Below are positions 23,261 through 31,791 of a stretch of DNA of 64,000 bases, piece by piece. Source of the stretch: Immersiella caudata (Eukaryota; Ascomycota; Sordariomycetes; Sordariales; Lasiosphaeriaceae); assembly GCA_030512335.1 (NCBI GenBank), contig JAULSU010000006.1, positions 2,604,001 through 2,668,000 of the forward strand. The letters run 5' to 3'. The notes under the pieces are model-generated. The model did not search any database, was not told the origin of the DNA, and saw nothing but the letters and a program-made list of their open reading frames with translations. The position numbers and the translations under genes were made by a program. Within the stretch, counting starts at the first letter, position 1. The number at the start of each line of letters is the position of its first letter.

Positions 23261-24146
23261 GACCCAGCACGAAGACTCTCGTACAGGGCCCCACACTCCA
23301 CCGACGCTTCGATCAGCAGGTCCTTCTGTTGGTGGTACTCGAGCAGGTAAGCCGGCAACTGCGCAATTGGGACGGTCCCGGAAAACGCAGGAAACCGAAC
23401 GTCGGTCTCTCCGCGCCCAAACCACTGGCCGTTGAATGCGGTGTGTTGGACAGTGATCATCCAGTGTAGCCCGTTGGGGTTCTCTCTCACCTTGAACGAC
23501 TTGAGCTTCGCGCACCATTCGATCGGCATAGCGGTGGCGGAGTTGTTTTGGACGACCACGTCGCATCCCGGTCGGAAAAGACTCCAGAGCCACTCGAACT
23601 CGGTCGTTTGGCTGGTTTTGAAGGCCGTGATGACTGAGATGGTTTCCGCCATGTACTACGTCTCAAGGTCGATCAACAGTTTGAGCTCTTTTCGAGTCTG
23701 CTCATCGGCGGTTTCAACAGCCGTCGCGGTCCTGATGCCTTTCCTGCAATGGTATAGCCCCCGGTACAGCTGGTGGATGGTAATGGGATCCTGCCTGAGA
23801 CTGATGGTATTGACTCTCCGAGACCCTACGCGATCTTGCGGAACGCTTGACGCAGCGTTTCCGACTGCAGCTCCCACTGCAGCACGGGCTTGCACCTCCC
23901 ATTCAAGTCCAGAACTCGCTGCAGGAGAAGTAAGTACTCCCCATAACGCTTCTTGCTCTTTCGGGATTGTCGGAACTGGTTTTGGCCACTCGTGGCGATG
24001 AGAAGCTCCCCGTCTTGCCATATTTCTTTGATGTCTGTGAACTTGGAGTTGAAGGGTTGCACCTCTTCAGAACCCCTGTCACCAGGGTCTTGGTAAACTC
24101 TGGAAAGGATCTTTTGGTACTCTAAGAGTCCTTCAGGCAATGCCAT
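23191..24146 (-). pseudogene. N-terminal fragment of a fungal AAA-ATPase-type protein (DUF7025-like region)
   Basis: Reads from ATG 24146: MALPEGLLEYQKILSRVYQD, then DIKEIWQDGELLI, VLDLNGRCKPVLQWELQSE, a frame change near 23825, ISLRQDPITIHQLYRGLYHC, KLLIDLET, an in-frame TAG at 23658-23656, then ISVITAFKTSQTTEFEWLWS and RPGCDVVVQNN, and ends at 23191. The order (lead segment, short region with a basic stretch, then FEWLWxLFRPG) matches the region upstream of the ATPase core in a large fungal AAA family. No Walker A, Walker B or C-terminal ATPase core follows. This is a truncated, stop-interrupted copy inside the insertion. Confidence 0.6.
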
Positions 24147-25380
24147 TCTGTGCGCATGGATGTTCCCTCGGGCTGCTGGGGCTGGGGCTGGAAGTCGGGC
24201 CACTCCTTCGTTTTTTGCCAGGCATTGGGATGGGGATGGCGCGTTTTGGTTGGAGGAACCGTGGTAGGAGCAAACGAGGTAGGTGAGTCATGGGATGCTC
24301 ATTGAGGCGGGCACAAGAAGGGCCAATATCTGCTCACTTCAACACCCTTTAGCTCCCGTGTCAAAAGGCCCAGCTGGTGGTTCTCCGGCCCCTTGGCTCG
24401 ACAATGCTGTGGGCAAAACGCAAGTGTCGACACTGAAAGAGCTGGAACGCGGGCACATGCAATACAGCCTGGTAGGCTGATTAGCCCCTCATCCGTGGAC
24501 GAGCCCCATAAAGGTGGGAATGGGTGTCGGGGAAGCCGAATGAAGGCAGCCATGTATGAGCCACCCAGCTAGAACGGGCATGACTATCGTCACACAATGC
24601 GCGATAAGGAAAATTGAGAAGCAGTGCCGCTTTTTTCCTGTCGATACGAGACCAACAGCTTATCGAGGTGATGTGTTGTCAATGGTCTGTTTTTTTTTCG
24701 CCCAACAATCAGTGCCCACCACCACTCACTTGACGTCTTGTCGGACTTTGCAGTTCACTCACTTTCCTGCTGTTATGTACAGGTGCCTGAATGGTTCCTG
24801 TACTGCTCTCACTAAAATCTAAAACCGAAACTAGACCATGGGCACTTCATCTAGTTACAAAAAGCAATCGTAATTCTAGGTTGGATCTTGGAGGTGCATG
24901 GCTTGACTTGGTCGCCAGACATCTTCGATCATTTTGCCGCGCTGGGACCGTTCGGATCGGGGCACACGGTCCATGCTCTGCTCTTGCTTGCCCTTGCTGT
25001 ACTGCGTGATTCTTAGGAAGGTTGGGCATAACCCGCACGGCTGCAGCTGTGACACTGGCATACCCTCCAGTTATTCAGCTTCTACCTCCCAGACTGAGCG
25101 CTTCACCCCCTCATCTGTGGTCTGTCATCCATCTCCCGGTCCAATCGTCGCCGCCCGCCACCCACTGCCACCTGGCCACATGCTGCGACCAACCCCAGCG
25201 TCGCCTACCTCAAGGACAATCAGCATCATTCAGTCCTATGCGTCTGGTCAGTTCAGCGAAACGCCTTCCGCCTAACTCAGATGATACGCACCCCACCTTG
25301 CAACGGATCTACGATCGGCTACCGTTCTCGACACCGGTCCGCCACATGGTGCCTCCTCTTGGGGGGGGGGGGGGGAATGT
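24147..25380. other. Insertion interior without a recognisable gene
   Basis: About 1.2 kb with only short overlapping frames. It ends with a 15-base G run at 25361-25375. No homology was recognised. Confidence 0.4.
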
Positions 25381-25384
25381 GAGC

Positions 25385-26060
25385 AGCGGGAGGGTTGCTC
25401 AATATTGGTCGATTGGACAGAGCCGTTTTGCGAAGGCGGCGGTGAGCACTGTAGGAGGTCTGGGTTGCTTCACATGGCCAATTGGATGGACATCGGCACA
25501 GAAATGTCGGTGGGAGGATTGCTCAATATGTTCGTGTGGTTGTCTTCCTGGTTAAGAAGCAGGAGAGAGGGTTGCTCAATATGGGTCGGTTGGACGGGTG
25601 CTGCCTCGTGGTTGTAGGGCAGGCAGGAGCAGGATGGTTGCTTGATATCTTGGATGGTTGTTCCGTATATTTGGATGGTTACGTTTTTTGTTGAGAAGAG
25701 GGAGGCTTGTTTGATACCCCCGTTCCCGTTGGATGGAAGCCTCTTGGTAGAGGATTGGAGTAGGAGGTATGAGAGGCTCTCACTTTGCCTCACGTATGAG
25801 TCTCGCGGGACAGACCACCGTGTTTAGATGTATATTATCTGGGATCTCTCGCCATCAGGTAGATTCTTGCGTTGCGCACCACCTGAATTACATCTGTTCT
25901 TTATTGCTTTCTTTGCTGTGCTTTGACGCTCTCAGAGAGTCCTTGATAACGCTGGGTTACCAGCTTTCCAAGTGAGAGGAACGGGAATGGATGCCTGATA
26001 TTGGCCAGTTGGGCGGGTCCGGCGTAGGAACGACAGTGGGAAGGTCGCTCAATACCGTAT
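25385..26060 (+). repeat. Dispersed short motif GGTTGCTCAATATGG...TTGGAC
   Basis: The motif GGTTGCTCAATAT followed by (T/G)GGTCG(A/G)TTGGAC occurs at about 25392 and 25570. Shorter or mutated copies lie at about 25516 (GATTGCTCAATATG), 25635 (GGTTGCTTGATAT), 25704 (GCTTGTTTGATAC), 25995 (GCCTGATATTGGCCAGTTGG) and 26043 (GGTCGCTCAATACC). Spacing is irregular (60-120 bp). It looks like a decayed minisatellite. Confidence 0.5.
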
Positions 26061-27150
26061 AGTCTCCATAAAATTCGGTTTTCCACGACTGGGTTAAGTT
26101 ACTCTACTTCCTCGCTCCACCCACTGGACCCTGAGATCGTGGGACCTGTCAGAAACACGGCACACTGGAATCAGTGGAAATGATGGAGGTTATGATAGCT
26201 TGATTGTGTTGCTCTGTCTGTGTGGTTCTGGTACCCTGGCCAGACCCTTCTTCTTTATAGACTCTTACGTAGTCTGGCTGGTGCAGTGGTTGAGGCTTAC
26301 TGGCAAAGTGGCATGTCATGCCTCACACCACACAAGTGGCCTGCGTGCCTCACGCCACCATAACGGCCCATTACATATGACAGGACCTATTGCAGCGGAG
26401 ATCCAGAGCTCTGCGGTGGATGTGAAAGCAAACTCTCCTTTGTCAGCAGAGAGTGGAAGTAGTGGGAAGCTGACCGCACTGGTCGAGTCCTATGGGAGTT
26501 GGATAAGTAAAACCAGATTTTGTGAGATTTTACGGTAGTAGGGGAGGGGGCAAAAATGATGTTGTTAGCATGAGTGGGCTGTGCTCTTTACGTACGTAGT
26601 TAGCCTAGGTTCCTTAGGGATGATCTTGTGTGGTGGCAGTCCCCAGCGGGGCCTGCCCACTGCCGCCACCTGGCTCCACAGGGCAGACCAGCCGCCCACA
26701 GACAGATCGTGACGGAGATTTCTCCGCCCACAACAACACACAATACAACAAGCAATTCTACCGTGATCGCGCCACGCCACATCTTGAGATAACTTTTGGC
26801 GTGCACGTTATTCTGTGTCATCCGAGTGGGCAAGGCACGGGGGTGAGTCGAGGACAAATTTCGATCCCTCCTCTAGCCGCTCTATCAACGTTTAGCATAT
26901 GGATAGGTTGGAGTGGATCTGGGCTTGTGATGCTGACCATCGGGAACGGTACCTGACGAAGCCCCTCGGTTTTACCCATGCAGCGACGATGGATGTGGCG
27001 TATGACAAGAAACATTTTTCTTTCACTTTACTTCTCTATATCATTGTTGGCAATAACAGGTATGGGCTACTGCAGGAAACCGACAGATGTCCCTTTAGAG
27101 TGCTTGAAATCACTGAAATTTGTGAGAGGTGCCTCTATCAGATGTCACTC
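26061..27150. other. Insertion interior without a recognisable gene
   Basis: About 1.1 kb with short frames in both directions and no recognisable product or structure. Confidence 0.4.
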
Positions 27151-27151
27151 T

Positions 27152-27990
27152 AGAAAGGGCCGCACTAGGCGCGCACTAGATAGTCCTTCTGTTAGGTGCG
27201 CACCAGTCCTCAAAACCCCTAACCCTAACCCTAAGCTCAGTTTAGGCATGCGTCCCAATCCAGGTGATTGCCCGGGCATGGGGTCGCATTTCCGCGACAT
27301 AGCACAGGCATTCTGTGGACCTCCAACGGCCACCTACATTCCTAAGGCCAAAAAACACCAGTAAATCCGCCGATTTCAATTACCGTGTAACCTCCAGAGC
27401 CTGCCTCGACCTCTACAGCCATCCAGCCATGCCTTCGGCAGCCCTACTCGCGTACGTCGCGCGCAATCGCGGCGCTCGGCCAGTCCTCGCTAGTGGCCTC
27501 GGTCGGTGAAGCCATCGCCAAACTCTCAAAACCCGGCGGCAGCGATAGCAACGACTACCCAGACATCAGCATCGAGCTTGCGCTTGCCAGCATTATCCAC
27601 CTTACCGGAGATGACGATGCCGCCAATACAGCGCAACAAACCCCAATCGATTCGAACGACTCGCGCCAATCGAGCGCGCCGCGCGAAGAGACCGATCCGG
27701 CGTTTTTACAAATCCTGGAAGGTATGTATACTTTCGCTGGAGACTGGATGGAGGAGGCCTGGTAAGTTAAGGACTTGTCATTTTAAACTAGAGCAATACA
27801 TTGTTTTTCTATTCTCTGAATCTGAAGTAGCCAGAAATGGCCTGGGGTTTTGTGATCCTCGAGATGATTCCAATCGTGCAGACTTTGACATTGCAATGGT
27901 GGTTGATGACAGTCACGGGCGCGCGCACACCCAGGGTTAGGGTTAGGGTTATCGAGGACTAGTGCGCGCCTAGTGCGGCCCCTAGAAAAA
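27152..27990. repeat. Palindromic unit with telomere-like repeats in both arms (MITE-like)
   Basis: Left arm 27152-27240 contains GGGCCGCACTAGGCGCGCAC, then TAGATAGTCC and CCCTAACCCTAACCCTAAG. The right arm, about 27928-27990, is its inverse: GGGTTAGGGTTAGGGTTAT, GAGGACTAG, TGCGCGCCTAGTGCGGCCC. The innermost bases are the telomeric repeat (TTAGGG)3 pointing in opposite directions. No clear target duplication was seen. The unit is about 840 bp and encloses the coding-like stretch at about 27380-27721. Confidence 0.65.
27380..27721 (+). pseudogene. Coding-like exon fragment, unknown product
   Basis: One frame reads AIAALGQSSLVASVGEAIAK, then IELALASIIHLTGDDDAANT and DPAFLQILE, and ends at a good donor (GAAG|GTATGT at 27721/27722). 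No ATG in frame was found upstream and no matching downstream exon was identified, so this is probably a captured exon piece. The family is not recognised. Confidence 0.35.
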
Positions 27991-28224
27991 GAGGAAAAAT
28001 AAAACAACTCTAGCTTGCCGCGGCCACGCACCGGCCCCAAACTACCGGCAAGACCCCTTAACCTTGTTGGACGCCCACAAGATTTTGGGATTTTTTCTCC
28101 ATCCATAAAAGGTCGACTCCACTATTTTTCACAGCACATTACCTCTACCTCAGTGTCCCCCTTTGCACCAAAGTCGCGACATAATCGAAACGAAGCGACC
28201 AACGCCATCAAAGTAATCCAACAC

Positions 28225-28957
28225 ATGTCCATGGAACTCGGAAAGAAGACAGGGCAGAATTCCTGCCCGAGGACACCCAACAATCCCATCATTCCTATCA
28301 TGATACATGTAGATCATTACTACCTCTTCATTGCTCAGCGACTCAAGGACGCCTGCCTCGTCCACCTCTGCAACGAGGCGCAAGCAGCTAACCAGACGAC
28401 GGCAATCTTCACTCAATCCATTTCCGAAACACGCCGGGTCTCCCATTTGCTCGATGCCCTCAAAATACGCGCCGTTTCTCTCCACTGCGATCTCTCTCTA
28501 TCGGAGCGAGCAGCTTCTTTGGGCAAACTCCGCCGCAAGGAGTGCCCTGTCATTGTGACAACCGACATAGCGGCCAATCTTGGTCCTACCATGATCCCCA
28601 TGGTCAACCGCATTATTAACTACGGCGTCACGGCGTGGAGAATGACTCCCAACACATATACGCAACGAACCAGCCATATAGCTCATACCGAGAATCCGGG
28701 GCAGGTCATCACCTTCATCACAGAATAGTAAGTTGAGGCAACTCCCAACATTTACCAATCACACCAGCTGGTTGAGTTAACATGGCACCTGCAGTGATGT
28801 GGAGTTCTGCCTGCGCCTCAAGGATGACTTAGCTTTGAAGGAACACACCGTCAACATGGACACGGTCATGACCTTCAGGGAGCAAGTTAAGGAGGCTGCA
28901 CGCGAGGACCCCTCGCTGATTGAGAGCCCTTTTCTACAGGGAAGAGGTAGGAATTAG
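28225..28957 (+). pseudogene. C-terminal fragment of an Rrp3-like DEAD-box RNA helicase with degenerate motifs
   Basis: Rrp3 (DDX47) is a nucleolar helicase needed for 18S rRNA maturation. Two exons, 28225-28728 and 28795-28957, join in frame across a 67-bp intron (GTAAGT...TGCAG). The product aligns with the helicase C domain: YYLFIAQRLKDACLVHLCNE, TTAIFTQSISETRRVSHLLD (motif IV area), LHCDLSLSERAASLGKLRRK, VIVTTDIAANLG, NPGQVITFITEYDVEFCLRL. The normal ATDVAARGLDIP is TTDIAANLGPTM, and the arginine-finger motif HRxGRTAR is TQRTSHIAHT, so it cannot be an active helicase. The N-terminal RecA domain is absent. It may be a transcribed captured fragment or a relic. The open frame without stops is unexpected for such diverged sequence. 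Confidence 0.65.
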
Positions 28958-29318
28958 GAGTTAGGGGGAAGTAATTGGGTCCGGGGCTGTTGGCATTGTG
29001 GTGAAGAAGTATGATATTGCTACCTGAGTTTCACGCCGTGACTTGGTAGTTATATTTGCAGGAGTTTTGCGGGGGATGGGACCCTCTTCCCGGGATGCTG
29101 AGCTCCTCCACACGGCTGACGTACGGGCGCAGCGCACTGGGTCTGATTGGGCGTTTTGCGCTGCCTTTTGGAGGCTATGAGTTTTGGCAGGTTTGAGCAA
29201 GAATTGGGTTCCCTAAGGCAACCCCATGGTAGCCCACTTGCCCTTGCTAGCCTCTCTTTGCACCTTTTTCATGAGTGATAGTGCGGCGGCAATCCTCAAA
29301 GACCTGGAGATAGATGCG
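28958..29318. other. Interval without a recognisable gene
   Basis: About 360 bp between the helicase fragment and the Fot1-like fragment. No frame or repeat of note. Confidence 0.4.
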
Positions 29319-29632
29319 TAACGTATTTTATAAGCGAGTTGGACATATAAGCGAGCCGGACAATACCCGACGCGACACGACCGCCCTGACTTCTTTTACC
29401 AACTACACCACTAATTAACCATGGATTCGCTCAAGGCCGAATGTAGGATTATTCTAGCCCTCGATTCTCTCCAAAAGAGGCCAAATCTTAGTCTTCGAGA
29501 CGCAGCTCAGCTTTACAACGTACCGCCTTCAACCCTCTCCGACTGAAAGCTAGGCCGGCTTGCACGACTCGATATTCCAGCCAACTCACGCAAACTTACG
29601 GATATAGGGGAGAATACGATTCCAGTACACTA
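29319..29632 (+). mobile_element. 5' fragment of a Fot1/pogo-type (Tc1-mariner superfamily) transposon
   Basis: It begins at a TA dinucleotide followed by a terminal region with the repeated string ATAAGCGAGTTGGACA / ATAAGCGAGCCGGACA. An ATG at 29421 opens LKAECRIILALDSLQKRPNL then LRDAAQLYNVPPSTLSD, the psq-type helix-turn-helix that starts Fot1/Pot2-like transposases. A TGA at 29544-29546 interrupts it, after which KLGRLARLDIPANSRKLTDI continues in the same frame. The rest of the transposase (CENP-B-type and DDE domains) is missing; the copy is cut off by the AT-rich stretch that follows. Confidence 0.7.
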
Positions 29633-29800
29633 TGTACTGGTATATTCTAGATCCTAGTATATTATGTACCATGCCTATATAATATACTGGTATTCTAAAT
29701 ACCATCCCAGTTTTGGTACCAGGATACAACGTACCATCCTAGGAATTAGACCAGGATGCTACGTACTATTCCACGTGTACCAGTATATGCTAGAAATGTG
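29626..29800. repeat. AT-rich palindromic patch (possible MITE)
   Basis: About 175 bp of TACCAGTATAT/ACTGGTATAT variants. It starts with the hairpin CCAGTAC-ACTAT-GTACTGG and ends with GTACCAGTATATGCTAG, resembling its start GTACTGGTATATTCTAG. It truncates the Fot1 fragment. Its base composition differs sharply from its surroundings. Confidence 0.45.
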
Positions 29801-29898
29801 GATACTGCGTAGCCGGGGGGGCTGAAAACGGGCCTCCGAGGCTGTGTAGCGGCGATGTATGGGAACACCCCAGCTCACCCCAGCTCAGGATGACGCAC

Positions 29899-29934
29899 CA
29901 AAAAGGGAAATTTTGTGTGCCCAGATTCGTCTCA
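29899..29934 (-). repeat. Right terminal inverted repeat
   Basis: Reads on the minus strand TGAGACGAATCTGGGCACAC followed by AAAATTTCCCTTTTTGG; it matches the left terminal repeat at 20674-20709. Confidence 0.85.
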
Positions 29935-29944
29935 GATAACCAGG

Positions 29945-29951
29945 CTGTTAT
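29945..29951 (+). repeat. Right target-site duplication (CTGTTAT)
   Basis: Seven-base direct repeat immediately right of the insertion, matching 20666-20672. Ten bases (GATAACCAGG) lie between the right TIR and this repeat and are absent at the left end. They resemble the reverse complement of the duplicated site. Confidence 0.75.
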
Positions 29952-31308
29952 GAGCGATACATGGTCAGAGAATGGCTTCAAGTCGGTGCTCGGCATGCGG
30001 ACGAATGTTTCCCACAGCCCAGCAGCTGAGCGCGTCTCGAGAGTGTCAAGCAACATCAGAAAGGGGTATCCGCGGGAAAATATTCGTTGGAGGACAGCGA
30101 AGGGATGCTCCGCGTTCGAATACAGGCCCTCCCGCCAGAACATATCGGAGAAGCTAGGGATGCGGGACAGCTGGATCGCGATCTCGAAGCAGTCGTACAG
30201 GAGCGAGTTGATAGCTGAACCGGGCTCGTGCTCATTGAGCTTGGTCGCTGGCGCCTGTATCGGAGGTTGCAGGGGTTCCCGGTTACCGAAAGTGTAGTGA
30301 TGAGCGTTGGAAATCTCGGCGGCGCATATAGGCAAGGCGATAACTGACATGACGGAAATGTCGCCCAAGGTGAGGCCCGAGAAGACGGACAGGTCATTGG
30401 ACCAGGCTACAGAGCTTCGAAACGAGAAGTCCATGGTATCCCGCTGCACTCGGCGATAGACGCGGGATGCCTCAAGATCTGGCTCGAAGTCGAAAGCGGA
30501 CGTCAGCGTGAGCCCGGAGCCGGGGAGCGACGACGGTGACACCGCTGGTCGCAGCGTGGCGTCGTCTTCGATTGCGCTGAGGCGACTCAAGAAGCGTTTT
30601 GTGGCATCGTCATCGGCGTGGCCAAGCTTGAGAGAGACGTTGAGGCTCCTCCGTCTGGACACGATGCTTCTAGCGTCGAAGTTATCCTCCAGAGACATGA
30701 GCCGTCGAGCAACATCCTTGCTGGACTCCAGAAGTTGATTTACGTTGTTGGCGAGGTCCGTCCGAGACTCCTCGGCGCGTATGGCGGAGCCGCTGTTGTT
30801 GGTGGCCCGGTTAGTCGGTGGAATCCGAGACGTGCGAGACGATTGCATTCCACACTTGCCTCTGGAAAATGTTCAAGATCAAGGACGCGGAAGACTTGAA
30901 ACCCTGCAGACGCGCCAAGAGCGATGTGATCTCGGACTCCTTTCTCGCCCACTGGAGGCGGGACCTCAGCGCGAGGCGAGTGATGCTGACCGAAAAGTCG
31001 CCAAGGGAATCGAGAGATCTGACGACGACTTCGAGATCCGAGAAGATGAGGACGCCATCAGTCAGGACGGCGACGACATGGTCGACCTGAATCAGAGCGG
31101 CGCGTTGCACGGGGACAGACCCTAGGTTGCGGGCAAGGCTCTGGAGTGCTGAAAGGATGATGGTGATGCTTTGAATCTCGGAATTGACCTGCACTGCAAG
31201 CTTGGGCGTCTCCCGGGTGGCGGCAATGTACGGGGCGAGAGCCTTTGTGACAGCTCCTGCAGCTGAGAGTAGGCCGGCAATGGAAGCGGCGACGCTCAGC
31301 GGATCCAT
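29945..31308 (-). pseudogene. Cdc24-like RhoGEF, 5' half (fungal STAND-type N-terminal domain plus CH region)
   Basis: ATG at 31308 opens MDPLSVAASIAGLLSAAGAV, the start of a fungal N-terminal domain often found on STAND/NACHT proteins, about 150 residues long (QVDHVVAVLTDGVLIFSDLE). Exon 1 (31308-30860) joins exon 2 (30792-29945) in phase only through a GC-AG intron (AG|GCAAGT, branch GACTAAC, acceptor CAACAG). Next come a coiled stretch (NVNQLLESSKDVARRLMSLE) and then the Cdc24 signature (GLTLGDISVMSVIALPICAA, NAHHYTFG), a calponin-like region with LSRIPSFSDMFWREGL and PFAVLQRIFSRGYPFLMLLD. The frame then hits the insertion after SLIT. Read through, it ends about 50 residues later inside the element. 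The 3' half is at 19121-20672. As it stands no functional GEF can be made unless the 9.27 kb is spliced out. Confidence 0.75.
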
Positions 31309-31791
31309 AAATGTCGCAGTTCAATTTGAGGGGGCGACAAGAGGTCTGGTCTTGGAGATAGAATGTCGTGGGTGAGTTCCCCGCACCTCATCGGGCTCGG
31401 CCAATGCCCCAACCCTTGTCGCTCAGCCGCAACAGAACGGCCACCACGAATGAAGGCTCGTCTAACCAATACGTGTCCAACACCCTAAAGTGGTCTGCGG
31501 TTCATGCAAGATCAAGGGGACATTTCATACTCAGTTACGTGACTACTCGTAGATGATTCAAGACACCGTGAATTTTACGCCTATCGGGGAATCTCTGATG
31601 GAGGGGCACAAACAAAGCCCGTATCCCCAAACCCTAGCCCTGAAGAATCCACGACTTGTTCCCTTGAAAGAGCGTCTGCAAAGCAACCAGCATTCCCTCA
31701 TGACGTTTCTTGCCCAACGCCGCCGAAAACACACCGTTCCATCCTTCTCGGCGCCAGGACACGACGCAACCCCCCTTCCATCCACCTACGC
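31309..31791. other. Upstream flank of the RhoGEF gene
   Basis: About 480 bp upstream of the RhoGEF ATG and downstream of the next minus-strand relic, so it should contain the RhoGEF promoter. The frames here are short and unconvincing. Confidence 0.4.

Larger units (their letters stand above)
20673..29944. mobile_element. 9.27 kb TIR-flanked insertion inside the RhoGEF gene
   Basis: Both ends carry the same sequence in opposite orientation: TGAGACGAATCTGGGCACAC continuing AAAATTTCC-TTTTT, over about 34 bp, with one 1-base indel. The unit is bounded by the direct repeat CTGTTAT. Excising it with one repeat copy restores the host reading frame exactly (ACA then GGC: ...SLIT|GDTF...). Subterminal copies of GCTCAGG/CAGCTCA occur at both ends, a pattern common in hAT-like and other cut-and-paste elements. 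The interior holds LTR pieces, gene fragments and a Fot1 relic, described separately. No transposase gene with TIRs of this type was recognised inside, so it is probably non-autonomous or degraded. The superfamily is not assigned: the 7 (possibly 8)-bp duplication would suit hAT, but the termini are not diagnostic. Confidence 0.85.

Noticed and set aside
23191..24146. Intron joining the two AAA-type frames near 23825
   Set aside because: The only donor and acceptor pair that fits would give an intron of about 29 bases, too short, and a TAG in the second block remains.
27216..27952. Chromosome end or telomere
   Set aside because: The telomere-like repeats are three units long, face each other and are embedded in unique sequence on both sides.
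29790..29944. Extension of the RhoGEF 5' half into the insertion as a genuine C-terminus
   Set aside because: The last ~50 residues are encoded by the terminal repeat and subterminal repeats of the insertion, and the real continuation is at 20672.
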